A stretch of DNA of 64,000 nucleotides from Sva-07 sp963698565. Lineage in GTDB: Bacteria; Actinomycetota; Acidimicrobiia; Acidimicrobiales; Ilumatobacteraceae. Numbering within the stretch: the first letter of the stretch is position 1; every line of letters begins with the position of its first letter. Below are positions 25,613 to 34,448 of this stretch, one piece after another. Under the pieces are notes generated by a model. That model was not told the DNA's origin. It ran no database searches and saw nothing but the letters and a program-made list of their open reading frames with translations. A program made the translations under genes and the position numbers. The DNA lies in contig CAVORH010000026.1 in the NCBI GenBank assembly GCA_963698565.1, positions 73,104 to 137,103 of the forward strand, in the 5' to 3' direction.

Positions 25613-26734
25613 GTGACGATGAGCGGCGGACAGGGTCCGATCATTCCGGACTACCGGGGGGCCAACGTTCGAGGCATCGTTCCGGCTCTGCTCGGGCCGG
25701 CGTCGTGGGTCACCGGCCTGCCCGAGTGGATGCCGGACGAAGTGGCCGGCGCCCGCAGCGTGGTGTTGCTCGTCCTCGATGGTCTGGGATGGGATCAGCT
25801 GCAGGAGCACCGCGAGCTGATGCCCACGGTGGCGGCGATGGCAGGTCGGTCGATCCACACGGTGGCACCCACCACCACGGCCACGGCGCTGAGCTCGATC
25901 ACGACCGGTCTCACTCCTGCCGAGCACGGGCTGATCGGCTACCGGATCGTGCTCGGCGGCGAGATCGTCAATGTCTTGCGATGGTGCGTCGGAGACCAAC
26001 CGGTTCGGCGCTCGCATCCCCCGCGCGACGTTCAGCCGTACGACCCGTTCCTCGGTCAGGCGGTCCCCGTCTGCAGCCCGGCCGAGCTGCAGAACTCCGC
26101 GTTCAGCGAGGCGCACCTGCGGGGGTGTCGACCGGTGGGGTGGCGCGCGTCGTCGTCGATCGCGGTCGAGGCGCGACGACAGGTGGAGGCCGGCGAGCGG
26201 TTCGTGTACTGCTACTACGGCGGCATCGACAAGATCGCGCACGAGCGCGGGTTCGGGCCGTACTACGACGCCGAGCTGCGCGCGGCGGACTGGCTGGTCG
26301 CCGATGTCCTGGCCGCGCTGCCCACCGGGACGACGTTGCTCGTCACTGCCGATCACGGGCAGGTCGAAGTGGGGAACCGGATCGTGACGCCGTCGGCGGA
26401 GCTGCTCGCGAACGTGACGTTGCAGTCGGGCGAGGGGCGATTCCGCTGGCTGCACGTCGCCAAGGGCGCACTCGACGACGTGGTCGCGGTGGCCAACGAC
26501 GAGGTCGGCCACCTCGCCTGGGTGGTGACCCGTGAACAGATGCTCGACGAGGAGTGGTTCGGTTCGGCGATGGCACCGGCGGTCCGTTCCCGTCTCGGCG
26601 ACCTGGCCCTCGTGGCGCGTGAGCCCGTGAGCTTCCACGATCCAGCGGACTCCGGCCCCTTCGAACTGGTCTGCCGCCACGGGTCGTTGACTTCCGCGGA
26701 AGTGAACGTCCCGCTGGTCGCGGCGTCGGCGTGA
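25613..26734 (+). CDS. Alkaline phosphatase-superfamily phosphodiesterase/nucleotide pyrophosphatase
   Basis: The 373-residue protein has the metal-binding layout of type I phosphodiesterases. The first Asp is in LLVLDGLGW, the nucleophile Thr is in the PTTTATALSS stretch, D and H are in GGIDKIAHERG, and D-H is in VTADHGQVEV. No signal peptide or membrane segment is seen, so a cytoplasmic role is likely. Substrate is unknown; family members act on nucleotides, phosphonates or phosphoglycerol. GTG 25613 is preferred over ATG 25619 because a TGGACT box lies seven bases upstream, but the choice is weak. Confidence 0.8.
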   Translation: MTMSGGQGPIIPDYRGANVRGIVPALLGPASWVTGLPEWMPDEVAGARSVVLLVLDGLGWDQLQEHRELMPTVAAMAGRSIHTVAPTTTATALSSITTGLTPAEHGLIGYRIVLGGEIVNVLRWCVGDQPVRRSHPPRDVQPYDPFLGQAVPVCSPAELQNSAFSEAHLRGCRPVGWRASSSIAVEARRQVEAGERFVYCYYGGIDKIAHERGFGPYYDAELRAADWLVADVLAALPTGTTLLVTADHGQVEVGNRIVTPSAELLANVTLQSGEGRFRWLHVAKGALDDVVAVANDEVGHLAWVVTREQMLDEEWFGSAMAPAVRSRLGDLALVAREPVSFHDPADSGPFELVCRHGSLTSAEVNVPLVAASA

Positions 26735-26753
26735 TCCAGCTAGAAAGGGAGAC

Positions 26754-27251
26754 ATGACCGACGACAACGGCTCGGAGCCGATCACGCCCGACGAGGTGAC
26801 GGCGAGTCCGTCGAGCGAGCAGGCGCCCGAGCTCGAGGAGTCGGTGACGTCGCCGGCCAAGGTGATGCGGATCGGCTCGATGGTGAAGCAACTTCTCGAA
26901 GAGGTACGCAGTGCGCCGCTCGACGAGGCGTCGCGGGAGCGGTTGGCCGAGATCTACGAACGTTCGATCGCCGAGTTGTCCGAGGCGTTGTCGCCCGATC
27001 TCCAGCAGGAGCTCCACACGCTGGCTCTGCCGTTCGACGAGGGGGAGGTTCCGAGCGAATCGGAACTGCGTATCGCCAAGGCGCAGCTCGTGGGCTGGCT
27101 CGAGGGGCTGTTCCACGGCATCCAGGCCACGCTGATGGCCCAGCAGTTCGCCGCTCGCCAGCAGCTCCAGGAGATGCGCCAGCTCCCCGGAAGCCAGATG
27201 ATGCCCGGCCAACAACACCCCGACGGCGACCGCCCCGGCACCTACCTCTAG
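26754..27251 (+). CDS. bpa: Bacterial proteasome activator (Bpa/PafE family, DUF2587)
   Basis: This 165-residue protein closely follows the mycobacterial ATP-independent proteasome activator, which forms a dodecameric ring and opens the 20S gate. Landmark stretches are SPAKVMRIGSMVKQLLEEVR, APLDEASRERL and AQLVGWLEGLFHGIQ. The C-terminus ends PGTYL; the mycobacterial protein ends GQYL, the residues that dock into the proteasome. The Tyr-Leu is kept and Gln is replaced by Thr. It implies a 20S proteasome elsewhere in this genome, which is not in this window. A GGGAG ribosome site precedes the ATG. Confidence 0.9.
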   Translation: MTDDNGSEPITPDEVTASPSSEQAPELEESVTSPAKVMRIGSMVKQLLEEVRSAPLDEASRERLAEIYERSIAELSEALSPDLQQELHTLALPFDEGEVPSESELRIAKAQLVGWLEGLFHGIQATLMAQQFAARQQLQEMRQLPGSQMMPGQQHPDGDRPGTYL

Positions 27252-27262
27252 CCCGCAGCCCA

Positions 27263-27317
27263 GCCCCACCCAGGAACCGGTCACGGATCGACCCGCTCGT
27301 CAGCGAGTGGGTGGGGC
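27263..27317 (+). terminator. Stem-loop between bpa and dnaE
   Basis: GCCCCACCCA (27263-27272) pairs with TGGGTGGGGC (27308-27317), and the loop contains a smaller CTCG/CGAG hairpin. It starts 12 bases after the bpa stop. No T-run follows, as is common in high-GC actinobacteria, so termination is plausible but unproven. The remaining 146 bases up to dnaE show no gene. Confidence 0.4.
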
Positions 27318-27463
27318 CGGGACAGCGAACGGGTGGCGCCGGGACGGTGGAGGGACCGGCCGGAGGCCGCACGCCCTCCGCCGTGCCGGTGACAGGACCC
27401 GTGAGCGGAGATCGCGCGCTACTGTCGACGAAACCACATTCGCGTAATTCAAGACTGAGATCC

Positions 27464-30400
27464 GTGACCGATTCCTTCACCCACCTCCACGTCCACACCG
27501 AGTTCTCGATGCTCGACGGAGCGGCGAGGCTGGACGAGCTGGTGGCCAAGGCGGTGCGCGACGGCATGCCGGCGATCGGCATGACCGACCACGGCAACAT
27601 GTACGGCACGTTGGACTTCTACAAGGAGTGCAACAAGCAGGGGATCAAGCCGATCATCGGCACCGAGGCGTACATGGCCTACGACAGCCGTGCCGAGCGC
27701 CCGGCTCGACGGGGTCGCATCGACGACTCGGGCGGCGACACCGAGGGTGGCAAGAAGCTCTACTACCACCTGACGCTGCTCGCGGAGAACCAGACCGGCT
27801 ACAAGAACCTGATCCAGCTGTCGAGCCTCGCGTTCATGGAGGGCTACTACTACAAGCCCCGGATGGACTGGGAGCTGCTCGAGAAGTACTCCGACGGCCT
27901 GATCGCCACCACGGGCTGCCTCGGGGGCCAGGTGCTGCAGGCCCTGCTCAACGGCGACGACAAAGGTGCAGTCGAGAAGGCGGCGCGCCTGCAGGACATC
28001 TTCGGACGAGACAACCTGTTCGTCGAACTGCAGGACCACGGGCTCGCTGCGCAACGCGAGACCAACCCGAAGCTGATCGAGATCGCCAAGAAGATCGGCG
28101 CGCCGCTGCTCGCCACCAACGACAGCCACTACACGCACCAGGAGGACCACGAGTCGCACGACGCACTGCTGTGCGTGCAGACCGGGGCGCTGCTGTCGGA
28201 CACGAAGCGCTTCAAGTTCGAGGGCAGTGAGCACTACCTGAAGTCGCCGGCCGAGATGCGCTACCTGTTCCGCGAGGTGCCCTCGGCCTGCGACAACACG
28301 CTGTGGATCGCGGAGCGCGCCGACCTCGAGATCGAGTTCGGCAATCCGCTCCTGCCGGAGTTCCCGGTGCCGGAGGGGTTCGCGAGCGACGCGGACTACC
28401 TGCGCCACCTCACCTACGAGGGCGCCCGCAAGCGGTGGGGGGACAACCTGTCGGCCGATGTCGAGGAACGTCTGGCCTTCGAGTTGAAGACCATCAACGA
28501 CATGGGCTTCGCGTCGTACTTCCTGATCACCTGGGACCTGATCAAGCACGCTCGCGACTCGCGTATCCGTGTGGGACCCGGCCGAGGATCTGCGGCTGGG
28601 TGCGCGGTGGCGTACTGCCTGTGGATCACCGACCTCGACCCGATCAAGTACGACCTGCTGTTCGAACGGTTCCTCAACCCGAGCCGCATCTCGATGCCCG
28701 ACATCGACATGGACTTCGACTCGCGCTACCGAGACGAGATGATCCGCTACGCCGCTGAGCGGTACGGGCGCGACCACGTCGCGCAGATCATCACGTTCGG
28801 CACGATCAAGGCGCGCAACGCCGTCCGCGACGCCGCGCGCGTGCTCGGCTACCCGTACGGCGTCGGCGACAAGCTGGCCAAGGCGATGCCGCCGATGGTG
28901 ATGGGGCGAGACACGCCGCTCAAGTACTGCTTCGAGCAGAACCCGAAGTACGCCGACGGCTACAAGGCTGCCGCCGACCTGCGGGCGATGTACGACACCG
29001 ACGCCGACCTGAAGAAGGTGATCGACGTCGCCCGCGGGCTGGAGGGGTTGAAGCGCTCCGACGGCATCCATGCCGCGGCGGTCGTGATCACCAAGGACCC
29101 GGTCACCGACTACGTCCCGATCCAACGCAAGCCCGAGTCCGGCCAGGACCCCGCCGACGCGCCGGTCGTCACCCAGTACGAAATGCACGGCGTCGAGGAT
29201 CTCGGCCTGTTGAAGATGGACTTCCTGGGGTTGCGCAACCTCGACGTGATCACCGATGCCGAGGAGATGATCCAGCGTCAACGCGACCCCGACTTCGTCG
29301 TCGAGAACATCTCGATGGACGACCCTGCGACCTTCGCGTTGCTCTCTCGGGGCGACACGATCGGGGTCTTCCAGCTGGAGTCGCCACCGATGCGCCAGTT
29401 GCTCAAGGCGATGGCGCCGAACAGCTTCGAGGACGTGTCCGCTGTGCTCGCGCTCTACCGGCCGGGGCCGATGAGCGTCAACATGCACTACGACTACGCC
29501 GACCGCAAGAACGGGCGCAAGCCGGTCGAGTACTTCCACGAGGACGCCGAGGAGGTGCTCGACGACACGTACGGCCTGATGATCTATCAGGAGAGCGTGA
29601 TGCGGGTGGCGCAGAAGTTCGCCGGCTACTCGCTCGCCGAGGCCGACAACCTCCGCAAGGCCTGCGGCAAGAAGATCCGCGAGCTGATGGCCAAGGAACG
29701 CGACGCGTTCGAGGCCGGTGTCGAACGCACGGGGTACGGCAAGGAACTCGGGCCCCAGCTGTTCGACATCATCGAGAAGTTCGCCGACTACGCCTTCAAC
29801 AAGAGCCACACCTTCGGCTACGGCCTGGTCACCTACCAGACGGCCTACCTGAAGGCCCACTACCCGGTCGAGTACGTCGCCTGCCTGCTGACCAGCGTCA
29901 AGAACAACCTCGACAAGGCAGCGATCTACCTGTCCGACTGCCGGTCGATGGGCATCAAGGTGCTGCCGCCGGACGTCAATCGGTCGATGTCGAACTTCGG
30001 CGCGTTGGCGACCACCGAGTTGCCGCCGGGGGTCACGTTGCCGGTGGGGAGCCCCGGCGCGATCACGTTCGGGCTGTCAGCGGTCCGCAACGTCGGTGAG
30101 GCGCTCGTGGAGCTGCTGATCGCCGAGCGTGAGGAGAACGGGCAGTTCACCAGCTTCCACGACTTCGTCGAGCGCGTGCCGGAGCCGGTGCTCAACAAGC
30201 GCACGATCGAGTCACTGATCAAGGGCGGGGCCTTCGACACGCTCGGTCACACCCGCCGCGGCCTGCTGACCGTGTTCGAACACATCATCGACACCACGGT
30301 GAAGCGCCGCCGCGAGCGGGAGAAGGGGGTGATGAGCCTGTTCGGCGACTGGGGCGATGCCGACGGCGACACGCAGAGCGCCGGCGGTGACGGGTTCGAC

Positions 30401-31051
30401 GAACGCACCGAGATCCCGGACCTGGCCTTCGACAAGACCGAGCAGCTCCGCTACGAGAAGGAGATGCTCGGTCTGTACGTGTCCGATCACCCGCTGTTCG
30501 GGGTCGAGGCGGCGCTCAAACGCAAGGTCGAGCAGTCGGTGCTCGACCTGCAGGGCATGGAGGACGGTGCGAACGTCGTCGTCGGTGGTGTGATCACCAA
30601 CCTCGCACGCAAGTTCACCAAGAAGGGCGATCAGATGGCGGTGTTCCTCCTGGAGGATCTCGACGCATCGATCGAGGTGACGATCTTTCCGCGGACGCTC
30701 GCCGAACAGGGCCACAAGCTCGAAGACGACCTGATCGTCGCCGTCAAGGGCCGTCTCGACCGGCGTGACGAGTCGCGCTTCGGTCTCATCGGACAGACCG
30801 TGACGGTGCTGTCCGGCCTGAGTGACGGTCCCGCGGCCCCACTGCGGCTGCGTCTGCCCTCGGCCGCGCTCGACGAGCTGAAGATCCAGCGCCTGAAGCG
30901 CATCCTGCGTGAACACCCGGGCGACTCGGTCGTGATGGTCGACATCGGCCAGGGCAAGGTGCTCAAGTTGGCCGACGAGTTCCGCGTCGATCTCGACCGC
31001 TCGGTGGGCGAACTCCGCATGGCCTTCGGACATGAGGCGGTGCTGTTGTAG
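27464..31051 (+). CDS. dnaE: DNA polymerase III alpha subunit DnaE
   Basis: The replicative polymerase of 1195 residues. The N-terminal PHP domain starts at once with HLHVHTEFSMLDG and MTDHGNM. The catalytic aspartates are in PDIDMDFD (D413, D415, D417). Fingers, beta-clamp binding region, OB fold (about 1020-1090) and C-terminal domain follow. The intact PHP His residues suggest the metal-dependent proofreading activity known for actinobacterial DnaE1. GTG 27464 is chosen because the PHP domain must start there; an AAGACT box lies seven bases upstream. The longer upstream frame has no conserved content. Confidence 0.96.
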   Translation: MTDSFTHLHVHTEFSMLDGAARLDELVAKAVRDGMPAIGMTDHGNMYGTLDFYKECNKQGIKPIIGTEAYMAYDSRAERPARRGRIDDSGGDTEGGKKLYYHLTLLAENQTGYKNLIQLSSLAFMEGYYYKPRMDWELLEKYSDGLIATTGCLGGQVLQALLNGDDKGAVEKAARLQDIFGRDNLFVELQDHGLAAQRETNPKLIEIAKKIGAPLLATNDSHYTHQEDHESHDALLCVQTGALLSDTKRFKFEGSEHYLKSPAEMRYLFREVPSACDNTLWIAERADLEIEFGNPLLPEFPVPEGFASDADYLRHLTYEGARKRWGDNLSADVEERLAFELKTINDMGFASYFLITWDLIKHARDSRIRVGPGRGSAAGCAVAYCLWITDLDPIKYDLLFERFLNPSRISMPDIDMDFDSRYRDEMIRYAAERYGRDHVAQIITFGTIKARNAVRDAARVLGYPYGVGDKLAKAMPPMVMGRDTPLKYCFEQNPKYADGYKAAADLRAMYDTDADLKKVIDVARGLEGLKRSDGIHAAAVVITKDPVTDYVPIQRKPESGQDPADAPVVTQYEMHGVEDLGLLKMDFLGLRNLDVITDAEEMIQRQRDPDFVVENISMDDPATFALLSRGDTIGVFQLESPPMRQLLKAMAPNSFEDVSAVLALYRPGPMSVNMHYDYADRKNGRKPVEYFHEDAEEVLDDTYGLMIYQESVMRVAQKFAGYSLAEADNLRKACGKKIRELMAKERDAFEAGVERTGYGKELGPQLFDIIEKFADYAFNKSHTFGYGLVTYQTAYLKAHYPVEYVACLLTSVKNNLDKAAIYLSDCRSMGIKVLPPDVNRSMSNFGALATTELPPGVTLPVGSPGAITFGLSAVRNVGEALVELLIAEREENGQFTSFHDFVERVPEPVLNKRTIESLIKGGAFDTLGHTRRGLLTVFEHIIDTTVKRRREREKGVMSLFGDWGDADGDTQSAGGDGFDERTEIPDLAFDKTEQLRYEKEMLGLYVSDHPLFGVEAALKRKVEQSVLDLQGMEDGANVVVGGVITNLARKFTKKGDQMAVFLLEDLDASIEVTIFPRTLAEQGHKLEDDLIVAVKGRLDRRDESRFGLIGQTVTVLSGLSDGPAAPLRLRLPSAALDELKIQRLKRILREHPGDSVVMVDIGQGKVLKLADEFRVDLDRSVGELRMAFGHEAVLL

Positions 31052-31061
31052 AATAGGACGA
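31049..31061 (+). promoter_or_regulatory. Leaderless promoter starting on the dnaE stop codon
   Basis: TAGAAT (31049-31054) begins with the TAG stop codon of dnaE and ends seven bases before the next ATG. The same three bases would serve as stop codon and as the start of the -10 box. Confidence 0.5.
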
Positions 31062-31718
31062 ATGGCACTCGACGTCTCGACCAACGACGCTTCGGCGCTG
31101 ACGGACTCCGACCTCGACGAACTGGCGTCGATGGAGGACGCCTTCAGTGCCGGCCAGCTCTCCAAGGCCAAGGAGGACTGGGTTCTCATCACGACCGCTC
31201 GATTCGGATCGGCCCTGCACGGGTTCACCTTCTCCACCCTCGAGCGCATCGGAGGCACACCGTGCGTGTTGATCGGGCTGATGTCCGTCAAGCGGTCGTC
31301 GAAGCGTGATCAGGTGCTGCGGGGCCTCGTCGGCGAGGCGTACCACCGGGCACTGATGGCGTTTCCCGACGAGGACGTGGTCGTCGGTTGTCGATTCGTC
31401 AACGCTGACGGGCTCGAAGCCTTCAAGGACCTGCGAGAGGTCACCCCGTCGCCGGGCAGCAACGCCGTCGGCGAGGAGCGTGCCTGGGGTCGGCGGCTCG
31501 CCAAGCGATTCGGTGTCGACGCCAAGTACGACGCCAAGTCGTTCATCGCCGCAAGCGGGAGTGCCGACGGCTACCTCGACCACGAATCGTCGAAGCCCGA
31601 CAAGCTCGACCCCGCCGTCGTCGAGATGTTCGCGGCCGTGCCCGTCGCCAAGGGCGGCGCGATGGTCGTGTACGGCTGGACGATGGCCGAGGACCTGCTC
31701 AAGCTCGGGAAGCGCTGA
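31062..31718 (+). CDS. Hypothetical protein
   Basis: A soluble 218-residue protein without signal peptide or membrane segment. The middle part (about 40-115) alternates strands and helices in a way that loosely recalls acyltransferase folds, with TLERIGGTPCVLIGLMSVKR and a Ser/Lys/Arg loop, but I cannot place it in a family. It is the gene after dnaE and is followed 10 bases later by a nitroreductase. ATG 31062 is supported by the TAGAAT box and by AGGA just upstream. Codon use looks like its neighbours, so it is likely a real, native gene. Confidence 0.6.
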   Translation: MALDVSTNDASALTDSDLDELASMEDAFSAGQLSKAKEDWVLITTARFGSALHGFTFSTLERIGGTPCVLIGLMSVKRSSKRDQVLRGLVGEAYHRALMAFPDEDVVVGCRFVNADGLEAFKDLREVTPSPGSNAVGEERAWGRRLAKRFGVDAKYDAKSFIAASGSADGYLDHESSKPDKLDPAVVEMFAAVPVAKGGAMVVYGWTMAEDLLKLGKR

Positions 31719-31728
31719 AGTCCGTGAC

Positions 31729-32346
31729 ATGACCGAGTTCGCCGAGGTCGTCCGATCCCGGCGAATGACCAGGGCGTTCGCCGATCGCCCGATCGATCCG
31801 CAGGTCATCGACGGTCTCGTCGACCTCGCCGCTCGGTCGCCCAGTGCGGGCAAGACACAGGGCTGGCACCTGGTGGTGCTCGAGGGCGACGAGACCGCCG
31901 TGTTCTGGGATGCCACGCTGCCGGCGGTCAAGCGTGACTCGTTCCGCTGGAAACGGTTGCTGAACGCCCCGGTGATCGCGCTGCCGCTCGCCGATTCGAA
32001 GGCCTACGTCGACCGGTACGGCGAACCCGACAAGGCCCAGACCGGGCTGGGCTCGGGGGCGTCTGCATGGCCCGTCCCGTACTGGACGATCGACACGTCG
32101 ATGGCGGTGATGACGCTGCTGCTCGCCGCCGAGGACGTCGGGCTCGGCGCGCTGTTCTTCGGGGTGTTCCGCGGCGAGCGCGAGCTGCGCCAACGGCTCG
32201 GGATCCCGGGTGGTTTGGAGCTGCTCGGAGCGTTGGCGCTGGGACATCCGGCCGATCCGGTCGACGGGGCCGACTCAGGCCCGGGACGCAGCGCCGCACG
32301 CCAACGGCGCCGGCCCCGTCAGATCATTCACCGGTCTCGCTGGTGA
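31729..32346 (+). CDS. Nitroreductase-family FMN oxidoreductase
   Basis: A 205-residue flavin reductase of the nitroreductase fold. The FMN-phosphate motif RSRRMTRAF lies near residue 10, SPSAGKTQGWH near 38-48, and the C-terminal LGALFFGVFRG and LGHPA stretches are present. Such proteins reduce nitro groups, quinones or flavins with NAD(P)H; the substrate here is unknown. An F420-dependent role is less likely because the sequence fits the FMN family. Its last 23 bases overlap the 3' end of the convergent yyaL-like gene. Confidence 0.85.
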   Translation: MTEFAEVVRSRRMTRAFADRPIDPQVIDGLVDLAARSPSAGKTQGWHLVVLEGDETAVFWDATLPAVKRDSFRWKRLLNAPVIALPLADSKAYVDRYGEPDKAQTGLGSGASAWPVPYWTIDTSMAVMTLLLAAEDVGLGALFFGVFRGERELRQRLGIPGGLELLGALALGHPADPVDGADSGPGRSAARQRRRPRQIIHRSRW

Positions 32347-34378
32347 CGGGCAGCGTGGTGATCTTGTCCCCGTCGATGACGACCTTGCGGCCGGTCAGCG
32401 TCTCCGCGAAGCCCTGGAGCGTGTCCTGGGGGGCTTGGCAGGAGTACTCGCGGCAGACGTACGCGTAGCCGTCGCTGCGATCGTGCCAGAGTGGCGAGTC
32501 GTACGGCTCCCCCCACGCGAGCACCGTGTCCGGGCGCCAGATCGACTGTGCGAGGCGCACCAACTCCGGGCGGTCGCCGACGATCACCACCTCGGTGAGG
32601 CCTCGGCGACGGAGGTCGACCGCCACGAGCGCGTTCGAGTACCGGGCGGGTGTCGTGGAGACCACGGCGCCGATCAGCTCGAGGATGCGGTCGGCCTGGT
32701 GGGCGTAGCGCTGCTCACCGGTGAGGGCTGCGAGACGGAACAGTGCGATCGCTGCGGACGAGTTGGCTGACGGGGTGGCGTTGTCGGCCAGATCCTTCTG
32801 ACGCACGATGAGCGCTTCTGCGTCCTCCGCCGTGGTGAAGAGTCCACCCTGTTCGGGGTCCCAGAACCAGTCGAGCATCGTGTCGGCGACGCTGACGGCT
32901 TCGCTGATCCAGCGGGCCTCGCCGGTGGCCTCGGCGAGCCGGGTGAACGCATCCACGAGCGCGGCATGGTCGGCCGCAAGGGCGCTGTGGCGTGCGGGGG
33001 GTGTCCCGTCGGCCTGCCAGCTGCGCTTCCATCGGCCGCGGTCGTCGCGCAGCTCGCGCAGCAGGAACTCGCCGTTCGCGATTGCGGCGTCGAGCCAGTC
33101 GCGCCGTCCGAACACCGCAGCGGCCTGGGCGAGCGAGGAGAGGAACAGCGCATTCCATTCCGTGAGCACCTTGTCGTCGAGCCCGGGGCGAGGTCGCTGC
33201 GAACGGGCGGCGAGGAGCCGCCGACGGGCGTCGTCGAGCTCGGGGGTGCGTACGAGCATGCCTCGGGCCGACAGACGATTCGGGATCGACCGTCCCTCGA
33301 AGTTGCCGTCGTCGGTGATGCCGTACCAGTCGATCAGGGTGTCGACGACCCCAGGGTCGAGGTCGGCGAGTGCCGATCGGACCTCCGAAGGCGTCCACGA
33401 GTAGAACCATCCCTCGACGCTGTTGCCGTCGAGGTCGAGCGAATCGGCGTCCTCGGCGGAGTAGAAGCCGCCCCCGGGGTGACGCAGCGTGGTGAGGACG
33501 TAGTCGATCGTCTCCTCGACCACGAGGCGGTACTGCGGTTGGCCGATCACGATCAGCCCGCGCAGGTAGATCCCCAACAGGAGCGCCTGGTCGTAGAGCA
33601 TCTTCTCGAAGTGCGGAACGAGCCATTCTCGATCGGTCGAGTAGCGGGCGAACCCGCCACCGAGGTGGTCGTACATGCCACCCGAGCACATGGCGTCGAG
33701 GGTGGTGGCGATGATGTTCTTCGGTCCGTCGCCGGCGGTGGTCATGTAGGCGCGCAGCATCAGGTCGAGATGGAACGTCGACGGGAACTTCGGTGCCGTC
33801 CCGAAGCCGCCCCACTGCTGGTCGAATGCCACGGCGAGTGCCTTGAGCGCCTCGTTGAGCTGCTCGACGCCGGGCCCGTCGCCGGTGGGGCGCAATTGTG
33901 CGGTCGTGTCGATCGCCTTCACCAGGGCGTCGACGTTCTGGCGAACATCGCCGGGCTTGTTGCGGTAGACGTCGTCGATCGCATCGAGGAGCTGGAGGAA
34001 CGCGTCCTTCGGGTAGTAGGTGCCGCCGTAGAACGGCTCACGATCGGGCGTCATGAACACCGTCATCGGCCAGCCGCCACGGCCGGTCATCGCCTGGACG
34101 GCGTCCATGTAGACCGCGTCGACGTCAGGGCGCTCCTCTCGGTCGACCTTCACGTTGACGAACAGTTCGTTCATCTTCGCGGCGACTTCGGGGTCCTCGA
34201 AGCACTCGTGGGCCATCACGTGGCACCAGTGACAGGCCGAGTAGCCGACCGACAGCAGGATCGGGACGTTGCGCTCCTGGGCGGCGGCGAACGCCTCGGC
34301 ACCCCAGGGGTACCAGTCGACCGGGTTGTCGCGGTGTTGGCGGAGGTACGGGGAGGTTTCGTCGGCGAGCCGGTTCAC
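32324..34378 (-). CDS. YyaL/SSP411-type thioredoxin-domain protein (DUF255)
   Basis: A 684-residue protein with an N-terminal thioredoxin-like domain and a C-terminal (alpha/alpha)6 barrel like those of glycosidases. It has the DETSPYLRQHRDNPVDWYPW signature and the C49-H-W-C52 pair in SACHWCHVM. The family occurs from bacteria to human spermatogenesis protein 20, and its reaction is not established. GTG 34378 follows a TACGGT box at seven bases. The 3' end overlaps the nitroreductase on the other strand. No export signal is seen. Confidence 0.9.
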   Translation of the reverse strand: MNRLADETSPYLRQHRDNPVDWYPWGAEAFAAAQERNVPILLSVGYSACHWCHVMAHECFEDPEVAAKMNELFVNVKVDREERPDVDAVYMDAVQAMTGRGGWPMTVFMTPDREPFYGGTYYPKDAFLQLLDAIDDVYRNKPGDVRQNVDALVKAIDTTAQLRPTGDGPGVEQLNEALKALAVAFDQQWGGFGTAPKFPSTFHLDLMLRAYMTTAGDGPKNIIATTLDAMCSGGMYDHLGGGFARYSTDREWLVPHFEKMLYDQALLLGIYLRGLIVIGQPQYRLVVEETIDYVLTTLRHPGGGFYSAEDADSLDLDGNSVEGWFYSWTPSEVRSALADLDPGVVDTLIDWYGITDDGNFEGRSIPNRLSARGMLVRTPELDDARRRLLAARSQRPRPGLDDKVLTEWNALFLSSLAQAAAVFGRRDWLDAAIANGEFLLRELRDDRGRWKRSWQADGTPPARHSALAADHAALVDAFTRLAEATGEARWISEAVSVADTMLDWFWDPEQGGLFTTAEDAEALIVRQKDLADNATPSANSSAAIALFRLAALTGEQRYAHQADRILELIGAVVSTTPARYSNALVAVDLRRRGLTEVVIVGDRPELVRLAQSIWRPDTVLAWGEPYDSPLWHDRSDGYAYVCREYSCQAPQDTLQGFAETLTGRKVVIDGDKITTLPVTSETGE

Positions 34379-34391
34379 CCCGTCGACCGTA
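34379..34391 (-). promoter_or_regulatory. Leaderless promoter of the yyaL-like gene
   Basis: On the minus strand TACGGT (34391-34386) ends seven bases before the GTG start at 34378. The box is identical in sequence and spacing to that of fabI at 35855-35867. Confidence 0.55.
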
Positions 34392-34397
34392 CCCGCC

Positions 34398-34448
34398 CGT
34401 TCTCGTGAACCCGTGCGCGCTCAGGGCGTACACGAGTTCACGAGAACG
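34398..34448 (-). terminator. Hairpin at the end of the DUF2087 regulator gene (copy 1)
   Basis: CGTTCTCGTGAAC (34398-34410) pairs with GTTCACGAGAACG (34436-34448), with a further CGTG/CACG pairing inside. The right arm covers the last codons of the minus-strand regulator gene. The arms match copy 2 at 35028-35082, so this is a repeated element, probably a bidirectional terminator between the regulator and yyaL transcripts. Confidence 0.55.
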
